Source: Paracoccus sp. JM45
GTDB taxonomy: Bacteria > Pseudomonadota > Alphaproteobacteria > Rhodobacterales > Rhodobacteraceae
Length of the DNA: 64,000 nucleotides
Direction: 5' to 3'
Assembly (NCBI RefSeq): GCF_003590715.1
Contig: NZ_QQVY01000002.1
Span: 1-64,000 of the forward strand
The position numbers and the translations under genes are program-made. Shown piece after piece: positions 42,778-52,530 of the stretch (within the stretch, counting starts at the first letter, position 1; every line of letters starts with the position of its first letter). The notes under the pieces are model-generated. The model was not told the origin of the DNA. It saw only the letters and a list, made by a program, of their open reading frames with translations, and made no database searches.

Positions 42778-43563
42778 TCAGATCTGGGCACGGGCATGAC
42801 GGGACAGAATAACATCCCGCAGCGTTACGGCATTCATATAGGGGGCTTCGAAAATGACATCGACCCAAGCCTTTTCGACCGAGCGTTGGGACATATCCGC
42901 ATAGCCCAGATCGAATTCGATCACGCGGTTGCAGTTATATCCGTCAATGGGATCACCCATCTGGCGCAAGATCTTTTCGGTATTCGGACCCTGCTGGATA
43001 TTCAGCCGCGCATAGACGGTGATGGGGCGTTCCGATTGCAGGGTCGTTTCCAGCCGGATGATATGATGGCCGCCCAGATCCTCGCGCGCTTCGGCAGGCA
43101 ACCCCAGTGAAAAGGACAGGAAACTGCCCCCGAACCCCATGATTTCCAATGCCAGTGCATAATCGGACAGATCGGTCGCACGGTGATTGCGTAGCTGTCG
43201 CAGGATCAGCGCGCGCTGCGGACAGTCATGGAACAAGGCCACCTCGTCGGACAGCCATTGGCCGCTGGAGGGTGCGACAAGCGCGGGTGTCGCATTGCGG
43301 GCGCGCAGGATTTCAGGCCGCCAGCGCCAGTCGGTTCCTGCGGGCAATTCCATGCGCGACAGTGAATCACGCCCGTTCAGCGCGCCGATTTCGGTGGTAT
43401 GCAGATAACGGGTCAGGATCTGCTGCAAGTCCCGCGCCTCTTCGCGCATATCGTCCGAAGCAGCACCCGAACGGCGCTGCGCCCTGTCCAGCAGATTTTG
43501 CCAATGACGCGCGGCCCGTGCGCGGATGCGTCCTGAAAGCCAGCTGTGTTCAAGACTCGCCAT
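42778..43563 (-). CDS. DUF6478-type protein, function unknown
   Basis: A 261-residue protein of a family I recall only from Rhodobacteraceae and relatives. Conserved-looking blocks are WRWRPEILRARNATPALVAP, VALFHDCPQRALILRQLRN, FARL-type text at VYARLNIQQGPNTEKI and the C-terminal VEKAWVDVIFEAPYMNAVTLRDVILSR. It has no signal peptide or membrane segment and no recognisable catalytic motif. It precedes the 131-aa gene in a two-gene operon. Confidence 0.7.
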   Translation of the reverse strand: MASLEHSWLSGRIRARAARHWQNLLDRAQRRSGAASDDMREEARDLQQILTRYLHTTEIGALNGRDSLSRMELPAGTDWRWRPEILRARNATPALVAPSSGQWLSDEVALFHDCPQRALILRQLRNHRATDLSDYALALEIMGFGGSFLSFSLGLPAEAREDLGGHHIIRLETTLQSERPITVYARLNIQQGPNTEKILRQMGDPIDGYNCNRVIEFDLGYADMSQRSVEKAWVDVIFEAPYMNAVTLRDVILSRHARAQI

Positions 43564-43757
43564 GCCGGATGCCCCTATTTTCCATGAACAACAAGGGCTG
43601 CACCAATGCCGCAATCGCGGATGCCTGCATGCACAGCAGTCGGCCATCGCATGAAAGCATGGCGATCCGCCATCCGTCACAACCCCTTAACACTAACAAG
43701 AAAAGGAATAGCGGCAGATGGCAACTGGAACAAGCCTTCTGGGCCTGCACGCCGATT

Positions 43758-44096
43758 TCAGGCGACCAAGGTGTTCAGGCGCGCGGCACAGATCAGATCG
43801 TTTTCGGTCAGACCGCCCGATTCATGCGTGGTGAAGCTGACGCTGCAATAGCCCCAGCCAAAGGCAATATCGGGATGATGCCCCTGTTTATTGCCCAGCC
43901 ATGCGGCCAGATTCGCCATTTCGACCGCCTTGGCAAAACCCTTGAAATCGAAGCGGCGGGTGATGGTCGTGGCATCATCCGACAGCACCCACCCCGTCAG
44001 CACATCGACCTGTGCGCGGGCGGCGGCTTCATCATAAGGGGCAATGCCCCCCGCGCAGGATTGGCAGCTTTTATCGGACAGATCAGAGGTGGTCAT
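43758..44096 (-). CDS. phhB: Pterin-4a-carbinolamine dehydratase
   Basis: A 112-residue enzyme that dehydrates 4a-hydroxytetrahydrobiopterin, recycling the cofactor of phenylalanine hydroxylase. The core FDFKGFAKAVEMANLAAWLGNKQ and GHHPDIAFGWGYCSVSFTTHESGGLT carry the family His-His and later His. A short N-terminal extension with two Cys (SCQSC) is seen. It lies 13 bases after phhA on the same strand. Confidence 0.93.
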   Translation of the reverse strand: MTTSDLSDKSCQSCAGGIAPYDEAAARAQVDVLTGWVLSDDATTITRRFDFKGFAKAVEMANLAAWLGNKQGHHPDIAFGWGYCSVSFTTHESGGLTENDLICAARLNTLVA

Positions 44097-44109
44097 TGTT
44101 GTCTTCCTT

Positions 44110-44898
44110 TCACGCCGCTTTCGGCGGATATTTCGGATCATGCAGCCCAAGCTGGCGGGCATAGGCGATATCGGCCAGCAGATCACGGCGGGCTGCCGCG
44201 AACAGATCATCCAGATCCTCTATCACGAAATAGACGGGCTGGTGGATATCGATGCGGTAAGGGGTCTGCAGAATATCGATGACATTAAATGGCCGCAATT
44301 CGGGCTGGCCTGACAGCGCCCAAGGCAATTCGGTGACCGAACTTGCCAGCCCGCTGCCCAAAGCCTTTAACTGGCCATCCTGACGCATCAATCCAAATTC
44401 GATCGATAACCAGTAAAGACGGATCAGCCACGCATAATCCGCCTTGTCGCATTGCGTCCCCGCCTGCCCGATCGCCTGACTGAAGCCCGCAAAGGCCGGA
44501 TCGGTCAACAGCGGCGTATGCCCGAAGATTTCATGAAAAATATCCGGTTCTTCGATATAATCGAAATGCTTGCGATCACGGATAAAACTGGCGGCAGGGA
44601 ATGCCTTATCGGCCAGCATGCCGAAGAACTTACCGAAGCCGATCAAGGCAGGCACAGGTTCGACCCGCCACCCCGTCAGCCGTGCCAACCGGTCCGAAAT
44701 GTCGGGACATTGCGGCACGCGGTCCGTGGGCATGTCCAGCAGCTGCAACCCGCGCAGATAGGGGGCGGCCATATGTTGGCGCACTGCGGGCAGCTGTTGT
44801 GCATAAAGGTCGCGCCAGACGGCATCCTCATCCGTGTCATAGGTGATAAAGCCATCCGCATCGGGATGTTTGGCCTGATATTCGGTTGATTTGGGCAT
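44110..44898 (-). CDS. phhA: Phenylalanine-4-hydroxylase
   Basis: A 262-residue bacterial aromatic amino-acid hydroxylase converting phenylalanine to tyrosine with tetrahydropterin and O2. The iron ligands are His122 and His127 in DIFHEIFGHTPLL and Glu167 in YWLSIEFGL. It lacks the N-terminal regulatory ACT domain, as bacterial forms do. It heads the phhA-phhB operon and is divergent from an Lrp-type regulator with only 40 bases between them. Confidence 0.95.
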   Translation of the reverse strand: MPKSTEYQAKHPDADGFITYDTDEDAVWRDLYAQQLPAVRQHMAAPYLRGLQLLDMPTDRVPQCPDISDRLARLTGWRVEPVPALIGFGKFFGMLADKAFPAASFIRDRKHFDYIEEPDIFHEIFGHTPLLTDPAFAGFSQAIGQAGTQCDKADYAWLIRLYWLSIEFGLMRQDGQLKALGSGLASSVTELPWALSGQPELRPFNVIDILQTPYRIDIHQPVYFVIEDLDDLFAAARRDLLADIAYARQLGLHDPKYPPKAA

Positions 44899-44938
44899 GG
44901 CATCCTCCCCTTCCCTATAGGTTCAGATTACCGGACCG

Positions 44939-45484
44939 ATGCGAAAAACCTTGCCGGATAACGGCATGGATGGGCAAGATCAGGCATATCCTACCCGCAC
45001 AGACCCCCGGATCAGGTTTTATATACCCCCGATTGATGACACCGACCGCCGTATCCTGCGCCTGCTGCAAAATGACGCCACCATGTCGACACAGGCTTTG
45101 GCCGATGCGGCAGGTCTGTCCACATCGCCCGCATGGCGCCGCCTGCGCCGTCTGATTGAAGACGGGGTGATCAAACGGCAGGTTGCCCTGGTTGCGCCCG
45201 CCAAGGCGGGGCTGCATGCCATGGCCTATGTGCAGGTGTCCCTGCTGGATCATAACACGGCGACGCTGGCACGCTTTGACCGCTTCGTTCAGTCTGAAGA
45301 CCAGATCATGGAATGCGCGACCATCACCGGCACTTTCGATTACCAGCTGAAAATTATCGCTGCCGACCCTGAAGGGCTGGAACATTTCCTGATGCGCCGG
45401 ATGCTGTCAATGGGAATCATCCGCAGCACAGTCACGCATTTCGTGCTGCGCCAGACAAAATACAGCACCGCCCTGCCCGTTTAA
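44939..45484 (+). CDS. Lrp/AsnC family transcriptional regulator
   Basis: A regulator of up to 181 residues. The helix-turn-helix begins IDDTDRRILRLLQNDATMSTQALADAAG and recognises DNA through STSPAWRRLRRL. The RAM sensor domain follows from about residue 90 (AYVQVSLLDHN, GTFDYQLKIIA). The start is uncertain: ATGs at 44939 and 44966 both precede the conserved IDDTD by more than usual, and no good ribosome binding site is seen. Divergence from phhA suggests it controls phenylalanine catabolism, as Lrp-type PhhR-like regulators do. Confidence 0.85.
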   Translation: MRKTLPDNGMDGQDQAYPTRTDPRIRFYIPPIDDTDRRILRLLQNDATMSTQALADAAGLSTSPAWRRLRRLIEDGVIKRQVALVAPAKAGLHAMAYVQVSLLDHNTATLARFDRFVQSEDQIMECATITGTFDYQLKIIAADPEGLEHFLMRRMLSMGIIRSTVTHFVLRQTKYSTALPV

Positions 45485-45487
45485 CGG

Positions 45488-46927
45488 TCACAGAAGCGGG
45501 GCCGCAAGCGCCATCAGATTGTTGCGCAGGCGGCGCAGTACGCTCCAATCCTGAACCTGCGACAGGGTGATGGGGTGGGATCGCGCGATATAGCTGTCCT
45601 GACGTGCATCCAGTTCGGCCACCACACCGCTGTCGAAAATGGCCATATTCACTTCGTAGTTCAGCTCGAAGCTGCGGCGGTCCAGATTGGCGCTGCCGAT
45701 CATTGCCATGCGGCCATCGATGGTCATGATCTTGGCATGCAACAATCCCGGTTCGAACAGCATCAGCTGCACCCCGGCTTCAAGCAACCCGCGATAGAAC
45801 CCCTGCGCCGTGGCGCCGACGATCAGACTGTCATTACGGGCCGGCAGGATCATCGTCACCTGCACCCCCCGCCGCGCTGCCGCCCTGATGGCCGCATCCA
45901 GCGCGGCATCCGGCACGAAATAAGGGGTGGTCACGACCACACTGTCGCGCGCCGCATGCAACATCCCTGTCAGACAATCGGACACACTGCCCGCCCGCAA
46001 ATCCGGACCGGTGGATACAACCTGCGTCACCACGCCCGGTGCATCGACCGCCGGCACCAGCTGCAGCATGTCGCCCAGATCGCGTCCTGTATAGCTCATC
46101 CAGTCGCCAAGAAAGACCGCCTGCAACTGCCGAACGGCGGGCCCCTGAACCGACACCAGAATATCCACCCATGGCCCGTATCGGGCTTTGACGGCAAATG
46201 CAGCATCGGCGCAATTGCGGCTGCCGGTAAAGGCGATCTGGTTGTCGATGACGATGATCTTACGGTGATTGCGCAGATCCAGCCGCTGGAACAGGATACT
46301 GATAAAAGGCAGCCCCCATGGAAAGGCCGTCACGCATTCGGCCCCCGCCTGCTGCATCCGGTCCCACAAGGGCGACCGGACCATCCCGCGCGACCCAAGC
46401 GCATCCACGATGATCCGGCATTGAACGCCCCGCCCCTCGGCACGGATAATCGCCTCTACGACCTTGGTGCCGCTGATATCGGGCAACCAGATATAGAACA
46501 ACAGATGCACATGGTCCGTGGCGCGGTCGATGGCGCTGACAATTTCGTCGATTGCCCGGTCCCCTTCGGCCAGCAGACGCAGGCGGTTCCCCGTCAGTGC
46601 AGGCATCCCCCCGACCGAGGCATTGGCCGCAATCAGGGGGCGCGCGTGATCGGGAACCTCTTTCAGTTCGGCAGGGCTGTTTGTCCACATGCCGGTCAGC
46701 CGGTCGCGGACGTCGGCCATGCGCTGGACCTCGGCACGGTTCATGCGGACTTCGCCGAACAGCAGATAGGCAATGATGCCAACCAATGGCACCGCCTCGA
46801 TCACCATGATCCAGACCAGACGGGCCGACGGCTCCATCCTCGGGCGCAGCAAAACCCGCACGATAATCGCCAGCGCCAGCGTGCTGTGCATCACAAAGAA
46901 AACGGTCGCCCACATAACGCGCATCAT
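45488..46927 (-). CDS. cls: Cardiolipin synthase (phospholipase D family)
   Basis: A 479-residue membrane enzyme. Two N-terminal helices (about 4-25 and 36-58) anchor it, followed by two PLD domains, each with an HKD motif: [19 protein letters not shown] and [28 protein letters not shown]. It condenses two phosphatidylglycerols to cardiolipin. The start is one of several close ATGs (46927, 46924, 46915). It is divergent from accD with a 76-base gap. Confidence 0.93.
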   Translation of the reverse strand: MMRVMWATVFFVMHSTLALAIIVRVLLRPRMEPSARLVWIMVIEAVPLVGIIAYLLFGEVRMNRAEVQRMADVRDRLTGMWTNSPAELKEVPDHARPLIAANASVGGMPALTGNRLRLLAEGDRAIDEIVSAIDRATDHVHLLFYIWLPDISGTKVVEAIIRAEGRGVQCRIIVDALGSRGMVRSPLWDRMQQAGAECVTAFPWGLPFISILFQRLDLRNHRKIIVIDNQIAFTGSRNCADAAFAVKARYGPWVDILVSVQGPAVRQLQAVFLGDWMSYTGRDLGDMLQLVPAVDAPGVVTQVVSTGPDLRAGSVSDCLTGMLHAARDSVVVTTPYFVPDAALDAAIRAAARRGVQVTMILPARNDSLIVGATAQGFYRGLLEAGVQLMLFEPGLLHAKIMTIDGRMAMIGSANLDRRSFELNYEVNMAIFDSGVVAELDARQDSYIARSHPITLSQVQDWSVLRRLRNNLMALAAPLL

Positions 46928-47003
46928 CTGCGGGCCACCGGGCAATTGCAATTCCCATCGTCGCGGCATATTTGGAAGATTGAAACAGCCAAGGCCGTCC
47001 GCG

Positions 47004-47930
47004 ATGAACTGGATCACGAATTACGTCCGCCCGCATATCAACTCGCTCTTCTCGCGTCGGGAAGTGCCGGAAAATCTGTGGACCAAATGCCCCGAATGCG
47101 GAACGATGCTGTTTCACCGGGAATTGTCGGACAATCTGAACGTCTGCACGAACTGCCAGCACCATCTGGCAATCACACCGCGTGAACGCTTTACGGCCAT
47201 GTTCGACGGTGGTGCCTTCGTCGAGGTGAAGGTCCCCGAACCCGTCACCGATCCGCTGCAGTTCCGCGACCAGAAAAAATATCCCGACCGGATGAAAGCC
47301 GCCCAACGCAAGACGGGCGAAAAAGAGGCGATGCTGGTGGCCGAAGGCGAAATGGGCCGGACGCCCCTGATCGCGGTCGGTCAGGACTTCAGTTTCATGG
47401 GCGGCTCGATGGGCATGTATGTGGGCAATGCAATCATCGCTGCCGCAGAACGCGCAATTAAAACCCGCAAGCCATTGGTCCTGTTTTCCGCCGCCGGTGG
47501 CGCACGCATGCAGGAAGGCATCCTGTCGCTGATGCAGATGCCCCGCACAACAGTCGCGGTCGAAATGCTGAAAGAAGCAGGCGTTCCCTATATCGTCGTG
47601 CTGACCCACCCGACCACGGGCGGCGTGACGGCCAGCTATGCGATGCTGGGCGATATCCATATTGCCGAACCCAATGCGCTGATCTGCTTTGCAGGCCCCC
47701 GCGTTATCGAACAAACCATCCGTGAAAAACTGCCCGAAGGCTTCCAGCGCGCCGAATACCTGTTGGAACATGGCATGCTAGACCGCGTGACCCATCGCAA
47801 AGACCTGCGCGATGAACTGGTGTCGATTCTGCGGATGCTGGGCGGCATGTCTGCCCCCACCCGCGCCGATCTGCCCGCCCCCACGCCCGAGGTTCCGGTC
47901 CTGGCCGGTGACCCGATCAAGGCCGATTAA
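47004..47930 (+). CDS. accD: Acetyl-CoA carboxylase carboxyltransferase subunit beta
   Basis: A 308-residue subunit of the malonyl-CoA-forming carboxyltransferase. The N-terminal zinc ribbon uses Cys29, Cys32, Cys48 and Cys51 (CPEC and CTNC). The crotonase core includes [11 protein letters not shown] and [19 protein letters not shown], and [16 protein letters not shown] is the acyl-CoA-binding block. AAGG lies nine bases before the ATG. folC follows after a 60-base gap holding a G-run hairpin, the common accD-folC order. Confidence 0.96.
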   Translation: MNWITNYVRPHINSLFSRREVPENLWTKCPECGTMLFHRELSDNLNVCTNCQHHLAITPRERFTAMFDGGAFVEVKVPEPVTDPLQFRDQKKYPDRMKAAQRKTGEKEAMLVAEGEMGRTPLIAVGQDFSFMGGSMGMYVGNAIIAAAERAIKTRKPLVLFSAAGGARMQEGILSLMQMPRTTVAVEMLKEAGVPYIVVLTHPTTGGVTASYAMLGDIHIAEPNALICFAGPRVIEQTIREKLPEGFQRAEYLLEHGMLDRVTHRKDLRDELVSILRMLGGMSAPTRADLPAPTPEVPVLAGDPIKAD

Positions 47931-47953
47931 CCTTTCATTCGTGTCCAAATATC

Positions 47954-47980
47954 CCGGGGGTCCGGGGGCTGGCCCCCGGC
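47954..47980. repeat. G-run hairpin repeat, core copy 3
   Basis: GGGGGTCCGGGGG-CTGG-CCCCCGG lies between accD and folC. The hairpin arms are 47962-47968 and 47973-47979. The core matches copies 1 and 2, but the GTCGCGGGACGCAA tail is absent. Here it lies inside a co-directional operon rather than at an operon end. Confidence 0.6.
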
Positions 47981-47990
47981 ATTGACAGCC

Positions 47991-49262
47991 ATGACCAATT
48001 CCGACGCCATCCTTGCCCGCCTGATGGCGTTGCACCCCAAGGTCATTGACCTGTCACTTGACCGGATGCACCGAATTCTAGCGGCCTTGGGCAACCCCGA
48101 ACGCAAAATTCCGCCCGTGATCCATGTTGCCGGCACCAATGGCAAGGGCAGCACCCAGGCAATGATCCGCGCAGGGTTGCAGGCGGGCGGGAAAAAGGTT
48201 CACGCCTATACCTCGCCGCATCTGGCGCATTTCCATGAACGCATCCGGCTGGCAGGCGATCTGATCGCCGAAGACCATCTGGCCGCAACCTTGGAGGAAT
48301 GCGAGGATGCGAATAACGGCCAGCCGATTACCTTCTTCGAAATCACCACGGCGGCGGCCTTTCTGGCCTTTTCGCGCACCCCCGCCGATTACACCCTGTT
48401 AGAGGTCGGCTTGGGCGGCCGGCTGGATGCAACAAACGTCATCGACACCCCCGAACTGACAGTCATCACGCCGGTCAGCATCGATCACACGCAATATCTG
48501 GGCGACACGCTGCCGCTGATTGCCGGTGAAAAAGCCGGGATCATCAAACGCGGAATTCCTTGCATCATTGGACCACAGGAAAACGACGCCCTGCGCGTGA
48601 TCGAGGCGCGTGCCCAAGGTCTGACTGCCCCGATCAGCGCTTATGGCCAACACTGGATGATCCAGCCTGAACGCGATGGAATGGTGTTTCAGGATGATCA
48701 CGGGCTGTGGGATCTGCCACGGCCCAATCTGGCGGGCGCGCATCAGATCCAAAACGCCGGCACGGCGCTGGCCGCCCTGCGCCAGCTTGGCGCATCCGCC
48801 GATATGGCCCGCGCGGCTGTCACGACCGCCGAATGGCCTGCCCGTATGCAACGACTGCGGCATGGCCCCCTGATCGATCTGGCAGGTCCCAAGGCAGAAA
48901 TATGGCTGGACGGCGGACATAACCCGGCAGGCGGCTTGGCAATTGCCGCGACCTTGGCGGCGATGCCACAGCGTCCGACGCATCTGGTTTGCGGCATGCT
49001 GAACACCAAGGACATCACCGGCTATCTGCGCCCGCTTGCCCCCCATACCGCCAACCTGACCGCCATCGACATCCCGGACGAGGCAAACACACTGCCCGCC
49101 GCCGACACCGCCAAAGCGGCGTTGCAGGTCGGAATGGAAACCTCGACCGCAGATGACGCCGCCGAAGCAATCTCGCGTATTATCGCGAATGATCCGTCGG
49201 CGCGCATCCTGATTTGCGGGTCGCTGTATCTGGCGGGGCGGATCCTGCGCGATAACGGCTAA
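47991..49262 (+). CDS. folC: Folylpolyglutamate/dihydrofolate synthase
   Basis: A 423-residue Mur-ligase-family enzyme adding glutamate to folates. The P-loop is GTNGKGST (48-55), followed by SPHLAHFHERIR, the folate block ITFFEITTAAAF, EVGLGGRLDATN, and LDGGHNPAGG in the C-terminal domain. The ATG at 47991 has a weak ribosome binding site; a TTG nine bases earlier is in frame. It stands behind accD in the usual order. Confidence 0.95.
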   Translation: MTNSDAILARLMALHPKVIDLSLDRMHRILAALGNPERKIPPVIHVAGTNGKGSTQAMIRAGLQAGGKKVHAYTSPHLAHFHERIRLAGDLIAEDHLAATLEECEDANNGQPITFFEITTAAAFLAFSRTPADYTLLEVGLGGRLDATNVIDTPELTVITPVSIDHTQYLGDTLPLIAGEKAGIIKRGIPCIIGPQENDALRVIEARAQGLTAPISAYGQHWMIQPERDGMVFQDDHGLWDLPRPNLAGAHQIQNAGTALAALRQLGASADMARAAVTTAEWPARMQRLRHGPLIDLAGPKAEIWLDGGHNPAGGLAIAATLAAMPQRPTHLVCGMLNTKDITGYLRPLAPHTANLTAIDIPDEANTLPAADTAKAALQVGMETSTADDAAEAISRIIANDPSARILICGSLYLAGRILRDNG

Positions 49263-49267
49263 AGCCG

Positions 49268-51151
49268 TTACGCCCAATCCCATGCACAGGTGAATTGCCC
49301 AAGGCGGCTTTTGACCTGATCCTCATCCATATTGCCGCTTCGTGACATCATGGCGACCAGCCCGCGCTTTTTATCCTCGCGCACCTCGACGACATGGCTG
49401 CCCGTGCCTTCCAAAGCCGCATCATAAACGCGCTGGATGGCCAGCCGGCGCAGGTCAGGCTTGAAGATCTTACCAACAGCCGTTTTGGGCAGTTCCGGCA
49501 TGATTTCAATATGCTTCGGTATGGCGGCACGTTCGCTGATATGTGCCTTGGCATGCACCATCAAATCCTCGACCGAGACATCGCCGTCTGCCGTCAGTTC
49601 GACATAGGCACAGGGAATTTCACCCGCAAAGCTGTCCGGCTGGCCGATGGCACCCACAAAGGCGACGGCGGGATGGGACAGCAGACCTTCCTCGATCTCG
49701 GCGGGGTCGATGTTATGGCCGCCGCGAATGATCAGATCCTTGGCACGGCCGGTGATCCACAGATAGCCGTCAGGGTCCAACCGCCCCAGATCACCCGTCC
49801 GCAAATAGCGGTCACGGGCGAACAGCTTATGGTTCTTATCCGCCTCGGTATAGGTTGATCCGGGGAAGACACCGGGGTTGGAAACGCAAATTTCGCCCAC
49901 GGTATCGATGCCGCAGTCATGTGCGACGCCATGTTCGTCATGATGCAGGATTTTGACATCTGTGTAGGGCAGCGGAATCCCGACCGACCCGACCTTTTTC
50001 AACCCGTCTACGGGGTTACAGCTGACAAGGCAGGTTGCCTCGGTCAGGCCATAGCCTTCGGCAATCTCGACCCCCGTTGCGGATTTGAAGCGGTTGTACA
50101 ATTCGATCGGCAGCGGCGCCGAACCCGAAATTGCCGTTTTAAGCGAGGTAACATCCGCATCCACAGGGCGCTGCATCAGTGCCGAAATTGCCGTTGGCAC
50201 GGTAATCAGGAATGTCGCCTGCCAGCGTTCGATCAGCTTCCAGAAATTGTCGAAGACACCATCGCCGCGATAACCGGCAGGTGTCGGCATCACCAGATGC
50301 GCCCCGGACGCGATGCAGGACATCAACACCGGATAGGCCGCAAAGACATGGAACATCGGCAGCGGGCACATCAGCACATCGGTTTGGTCGAACAGCAATG
50401 TACTGCCAAGCCAACCGTTATAGATCATGCCGGAATATTTATGCTGCGCGACCTTCGGCGTTCCAGTTGTGCCGCCCGTGTGGAAATAGGCCGCCACGCG
50501 GTCCGTCTGCGGCAGATCGAATTCCAGCCGGTTGTGGTTATGCCCGCTGGCCGAGGCTTCGAAATCAATGACCTTGGCGTGGTGTTTGGTTTTCACCTTG
50601 GGCCGGATAAACGGCACGATATAGCGTTTGATCCCTCGCAAATGGCGGTTCAGGTCAATTTCGACGATATGCGTTACATCGGGGGCATTCGCTACAGCTT
50701 CAGCCGCTTTCTGGGCAACATCGGTTTTCGGGAAAGGTTTCAGCGTCACCAGCACCTTGGCACCCGTTTCGCGCAGGATGCCTGCAATCTGGTTCGCGTC
50801 CAGCAGCGGATTGATCGGGTTGACGATGCCCGCCGTTGCACCGGCCAGCAGCACGATGGGGGTTTCGACCGAATTGGGCAGCAGATAGGCAACGGTGTCA
50901 TTCGGGCCGACACCAAGATTTCGGAACAGGTTGGCGGTTTCGGTCACCCGTTCCAGCAGTTTTTTCCACGTCAGGGTCGTCGCCGGATCACGGGGGCCGG
51001 ACAGCAGCTGGAACGAAAGCGCGGGCCGCTGCGGGAACCGCTTGGCTGTCGCTGCGACAAAATCGTAAATCGTAACAGGCAGATCGCGGGCTTCGTATTG
51101 ACCCTGACCTTCGACCCTGTCGCGATCCTCATAGCTGCCGAATTTGCCCAT
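49268..51151 (-). CDS. Acyl-CoA synthetase (AMP-forming)
   Basis: A 627-residue ANL-superfamily ligase. The P-loop-like AMP motif is FHTGGTTGTPKVAQH, GYGLTEATC is the second core motif, YLRTGDLGRLDPDGYLWITGRAKDLIIRGG spans the hinge, and LPKTAVGKIFKPDLR gives the C-terminal catalytic Lys. The substrate is probably a medium or long chain fatty acid, but binding residues cannot be read by eye. Start ATG 51151 has AAGGAGG. No obvious operon partner: folC is convergent five bases away. Confidence 0.88.
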   Translation of the reverse strand: MGKFGSYEDRDRVEGQGQYEARDLPVTIYDFVAATAKRFPQRPALSFQLLSGPRDPATTLTWKKLLERVTETANLFRNLGVGPNDTVAYLLPNSVETPIVLLAGATAGIVNPINPLLDANQIAGILRETGAKVLVTLKPFPKTDVAQKAAEAVANAPDVTHIVEIDLNRHLRGIKRYIVPFIRPKVKTKHHAKVIDFEASASGHNHNRLEFDLPQTDRVAAYFHTGGTTGTPKVAQHKYSGMIYNGWLGSTLLFDQTDVLMCPLPMFHVFAAYPVLMSCIASGAHLVMPTPAGYRGDGVFDNFWKLIERWQATFLITVPTAISALMQRPVDADVTSLKTAISGSAPLPIELYNRFKSATGVEIAEGYGLTEATCLVSCNPVDGLKKVGSVGIPLPYTDVKILHHDEHGVAHDCGIDTVGEICVSNPGVFPGSTYTEADKNHKLFARDRYLRTGDLGRLDPDGYLWITGRAKDLIIRGGHNIDPAEIEEGLLSHPAVAFVGAIGQPDSFAGEIPCAYVELTADGDVSVEDLMVHAKAHISERAAIPKHIEIMPELPKTAVGKIFKPDLRRLAIQRVYDAALEGTGSHVVEVREDKKRGLVAMMSRSGNMDEDQVKSRLGQFTCAWDWA

Positions 51152-51250
51152 CAGTCCCTCCTTCACGGGCCGGCAAATGCGGCCCCTCCCTGAACGCAGG
51201 ATGGTCCGATCAGGCCATGACGGGCAAGACCCCGATCCCCCAGACTGCGT

Positions 51251-51287
51251 AAAAACGCCGCGTCACCATAGACTGGAACGCGGCGTT
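51251..51287 (-). terminator. Terminator of kbp
   Basis: Minus strand AACGCCGCGT pairs with ACGCGGCGTT (ten base pairs, 14-base loop) and is followed by TTTACG, 18 bases behind the kbp stop codon at 51306. Confidence 0.7.
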
Positions 51288-51305
51288 CGTCATGCAGGAC
51301 GATTA

Positions 51306-51815
51306 TCAGGCATCGGCCGGAATGCGAAGGACCTGACCCGGATAGATTTTGTCGGGGTCCGACAGCATCGGGCGGTTCGCCTCGAAGATGGCATGATATT
51401 TGTTCGGATCGCCCAGACGCTGTTTGGCAATGCCTGACAGGGTTTCACCTTTATCAACGGTATGGAAGACCGGCGGGGTGGCGGCATCGGGCAGATCAGC
51501 TTCGACATTGGCGATGCCTTCGATATTGCCCACGGCCAGAATCAGCTTTTCCATCTGTTCGCGGGTGGCCTCTTTGGTTTCCAGAACCACCGTATCGCCG
51601 CGCAAACGCAGATGGACATCGCTGCCGTCCATATCCAGCGCCTTCAGTTCGTCCTTGAGTGCTGCGACCTTGCGGTCCGTATCACTGGGTACGCTTTGCG
51701 CGGTTTCAGGGGCCGCACCTTCGGAGGCCGCGGCTTTCGGGACAGCAGGCGTTGCCGCCTCGGCCTTACCGAATACGGATTTTCCGGCGTCTTTTACGAA
51801 TTCCCACAGTGCCAT
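51306..51815 (-). CDS. kbp: BON and LysM domain protein, potassium-binding Kbp/YgaU type
   Basis: A 169-residue protein. After a short N-terminal helix (MALWEFVKDAGKSVFG) and an Ala/Pro linker comes a BON domain (about 50-110; LKALDMDGSDVHLRLRGDTVVLE, GNIEGIANVEAD) and a C-terminal LysM domain (FHTVDKGETLSGIAKQRLGD ... IYPGQVLRIP). This order and length match E. coli Kbp, a cytosolic K+ sensor. AGAGG precedes the ATG. It has its own terminator. Confidence 0.9.
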   Translation of the reverse strand: MALWEFVKDAGKSVFGKAEAATPAVPKAAASEGAAPETAQSVPSDTDRKVAALKDELKALDMDGSDVHLRLRGDTVVLETKEATREQMEKLILAVGNIEGIANVEADLPDAATPPVFHTVDKGETLSGIAKQRLGDPNKYHAIFEANRPMLSDPDKIYPGQVLRIPADA

Positions 51816-51978
51816 TTTGAACCTCTCCACTCATATTTTCCAGCATTCACATTGCCTTCACAACGCCGTTGCGCCCTTGCGGATGCCAACAGAATGGAAA
51901 AAAAGCATCCGAAGGGCTTTATACAACTTAGAGTTGTTATAAGGTTGGACAGGATAGGTTTGGTCAAAAAGGACATCC

Positions 51979-52527
51979 TTGCCGATGCAGATGCTTAACC
52001 CATGCATTTCGTTACCAGTTGTCGCATTGCTAATTGCAGGATGCGCGACGACGACAACTACGGGGGCGCCAGATCCCCATGCCGTCACCGTGGAAACATC
52101 AGTCGAGACCGGCGATGTCACCTGTATCGCCACGACGCCGCAGGCAAACCGCCAAAGTGCTGCGACAACGAATGCCGTACGCAGTCAGGCAGGGCTGCCG
52201 CCGCTGCGGGCCAGTATGCTGCTGGCAAAGGCGGCATCGCGTCATGCCTGTGACATGGCCAAGCGGGGACGGATGACGCACAAAGGCTCTCGGACGACGG
52301 GGCCAAGCCAACGCGTCAAGGCATTGGGATATTCGCCACGGATCAGCGCGGAAAACATTGCGGCAGGTCCGTTCGACCGCCAGCGGGTGTTACGCGAATG
52401 GCGCGGGTCGAAAGGGCATCTGGACAACATCATGCTGCCGCAGGTGAATGAATTCGGCATCGGCCATGCCGTCGGCGCGGACGGCAAAACCCAGTATTGG
52501 GCTGCCGTTTATGCCGCCGAACAATAG
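51979..52527 (+). CDS. CAP-domain lipoprotein
   Basis: A 182-residue exported lipoprotein. The signal ends at the lipobox LIAGC near residue 22. The CAP (SCP/PR1) domain covers about 55-180: SRHACDMAKRGRMTHKG and SAENIAAG, REWRGSKGHLDNIMLP and YWAAVYAAEQ carry the two His and two Glu of the family's metal-binding pocket region. Its role is unknown. A TTG at 51979 has AAGGA five bases upstream; ATGs follow at 51985 and 51991. Confidence 0.85.
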   Translation: MPMQMLNPCISLPVVALLIAGCATTTTTGAPDPHAVTVETSVETGDVTCIATTPQANRQSAATTNAVRSQAGLPPLRASMLLAKAASRHACDMAKRGRMTHKGSRTTGPSQRVKALGYSPRISAENIAAGPFDRQRVLREWRGSKGHLDNIMLPQVNEFGIGHAVGADGKTQYWAAVYAAEQ

Positions 52528-52530
52528 GTT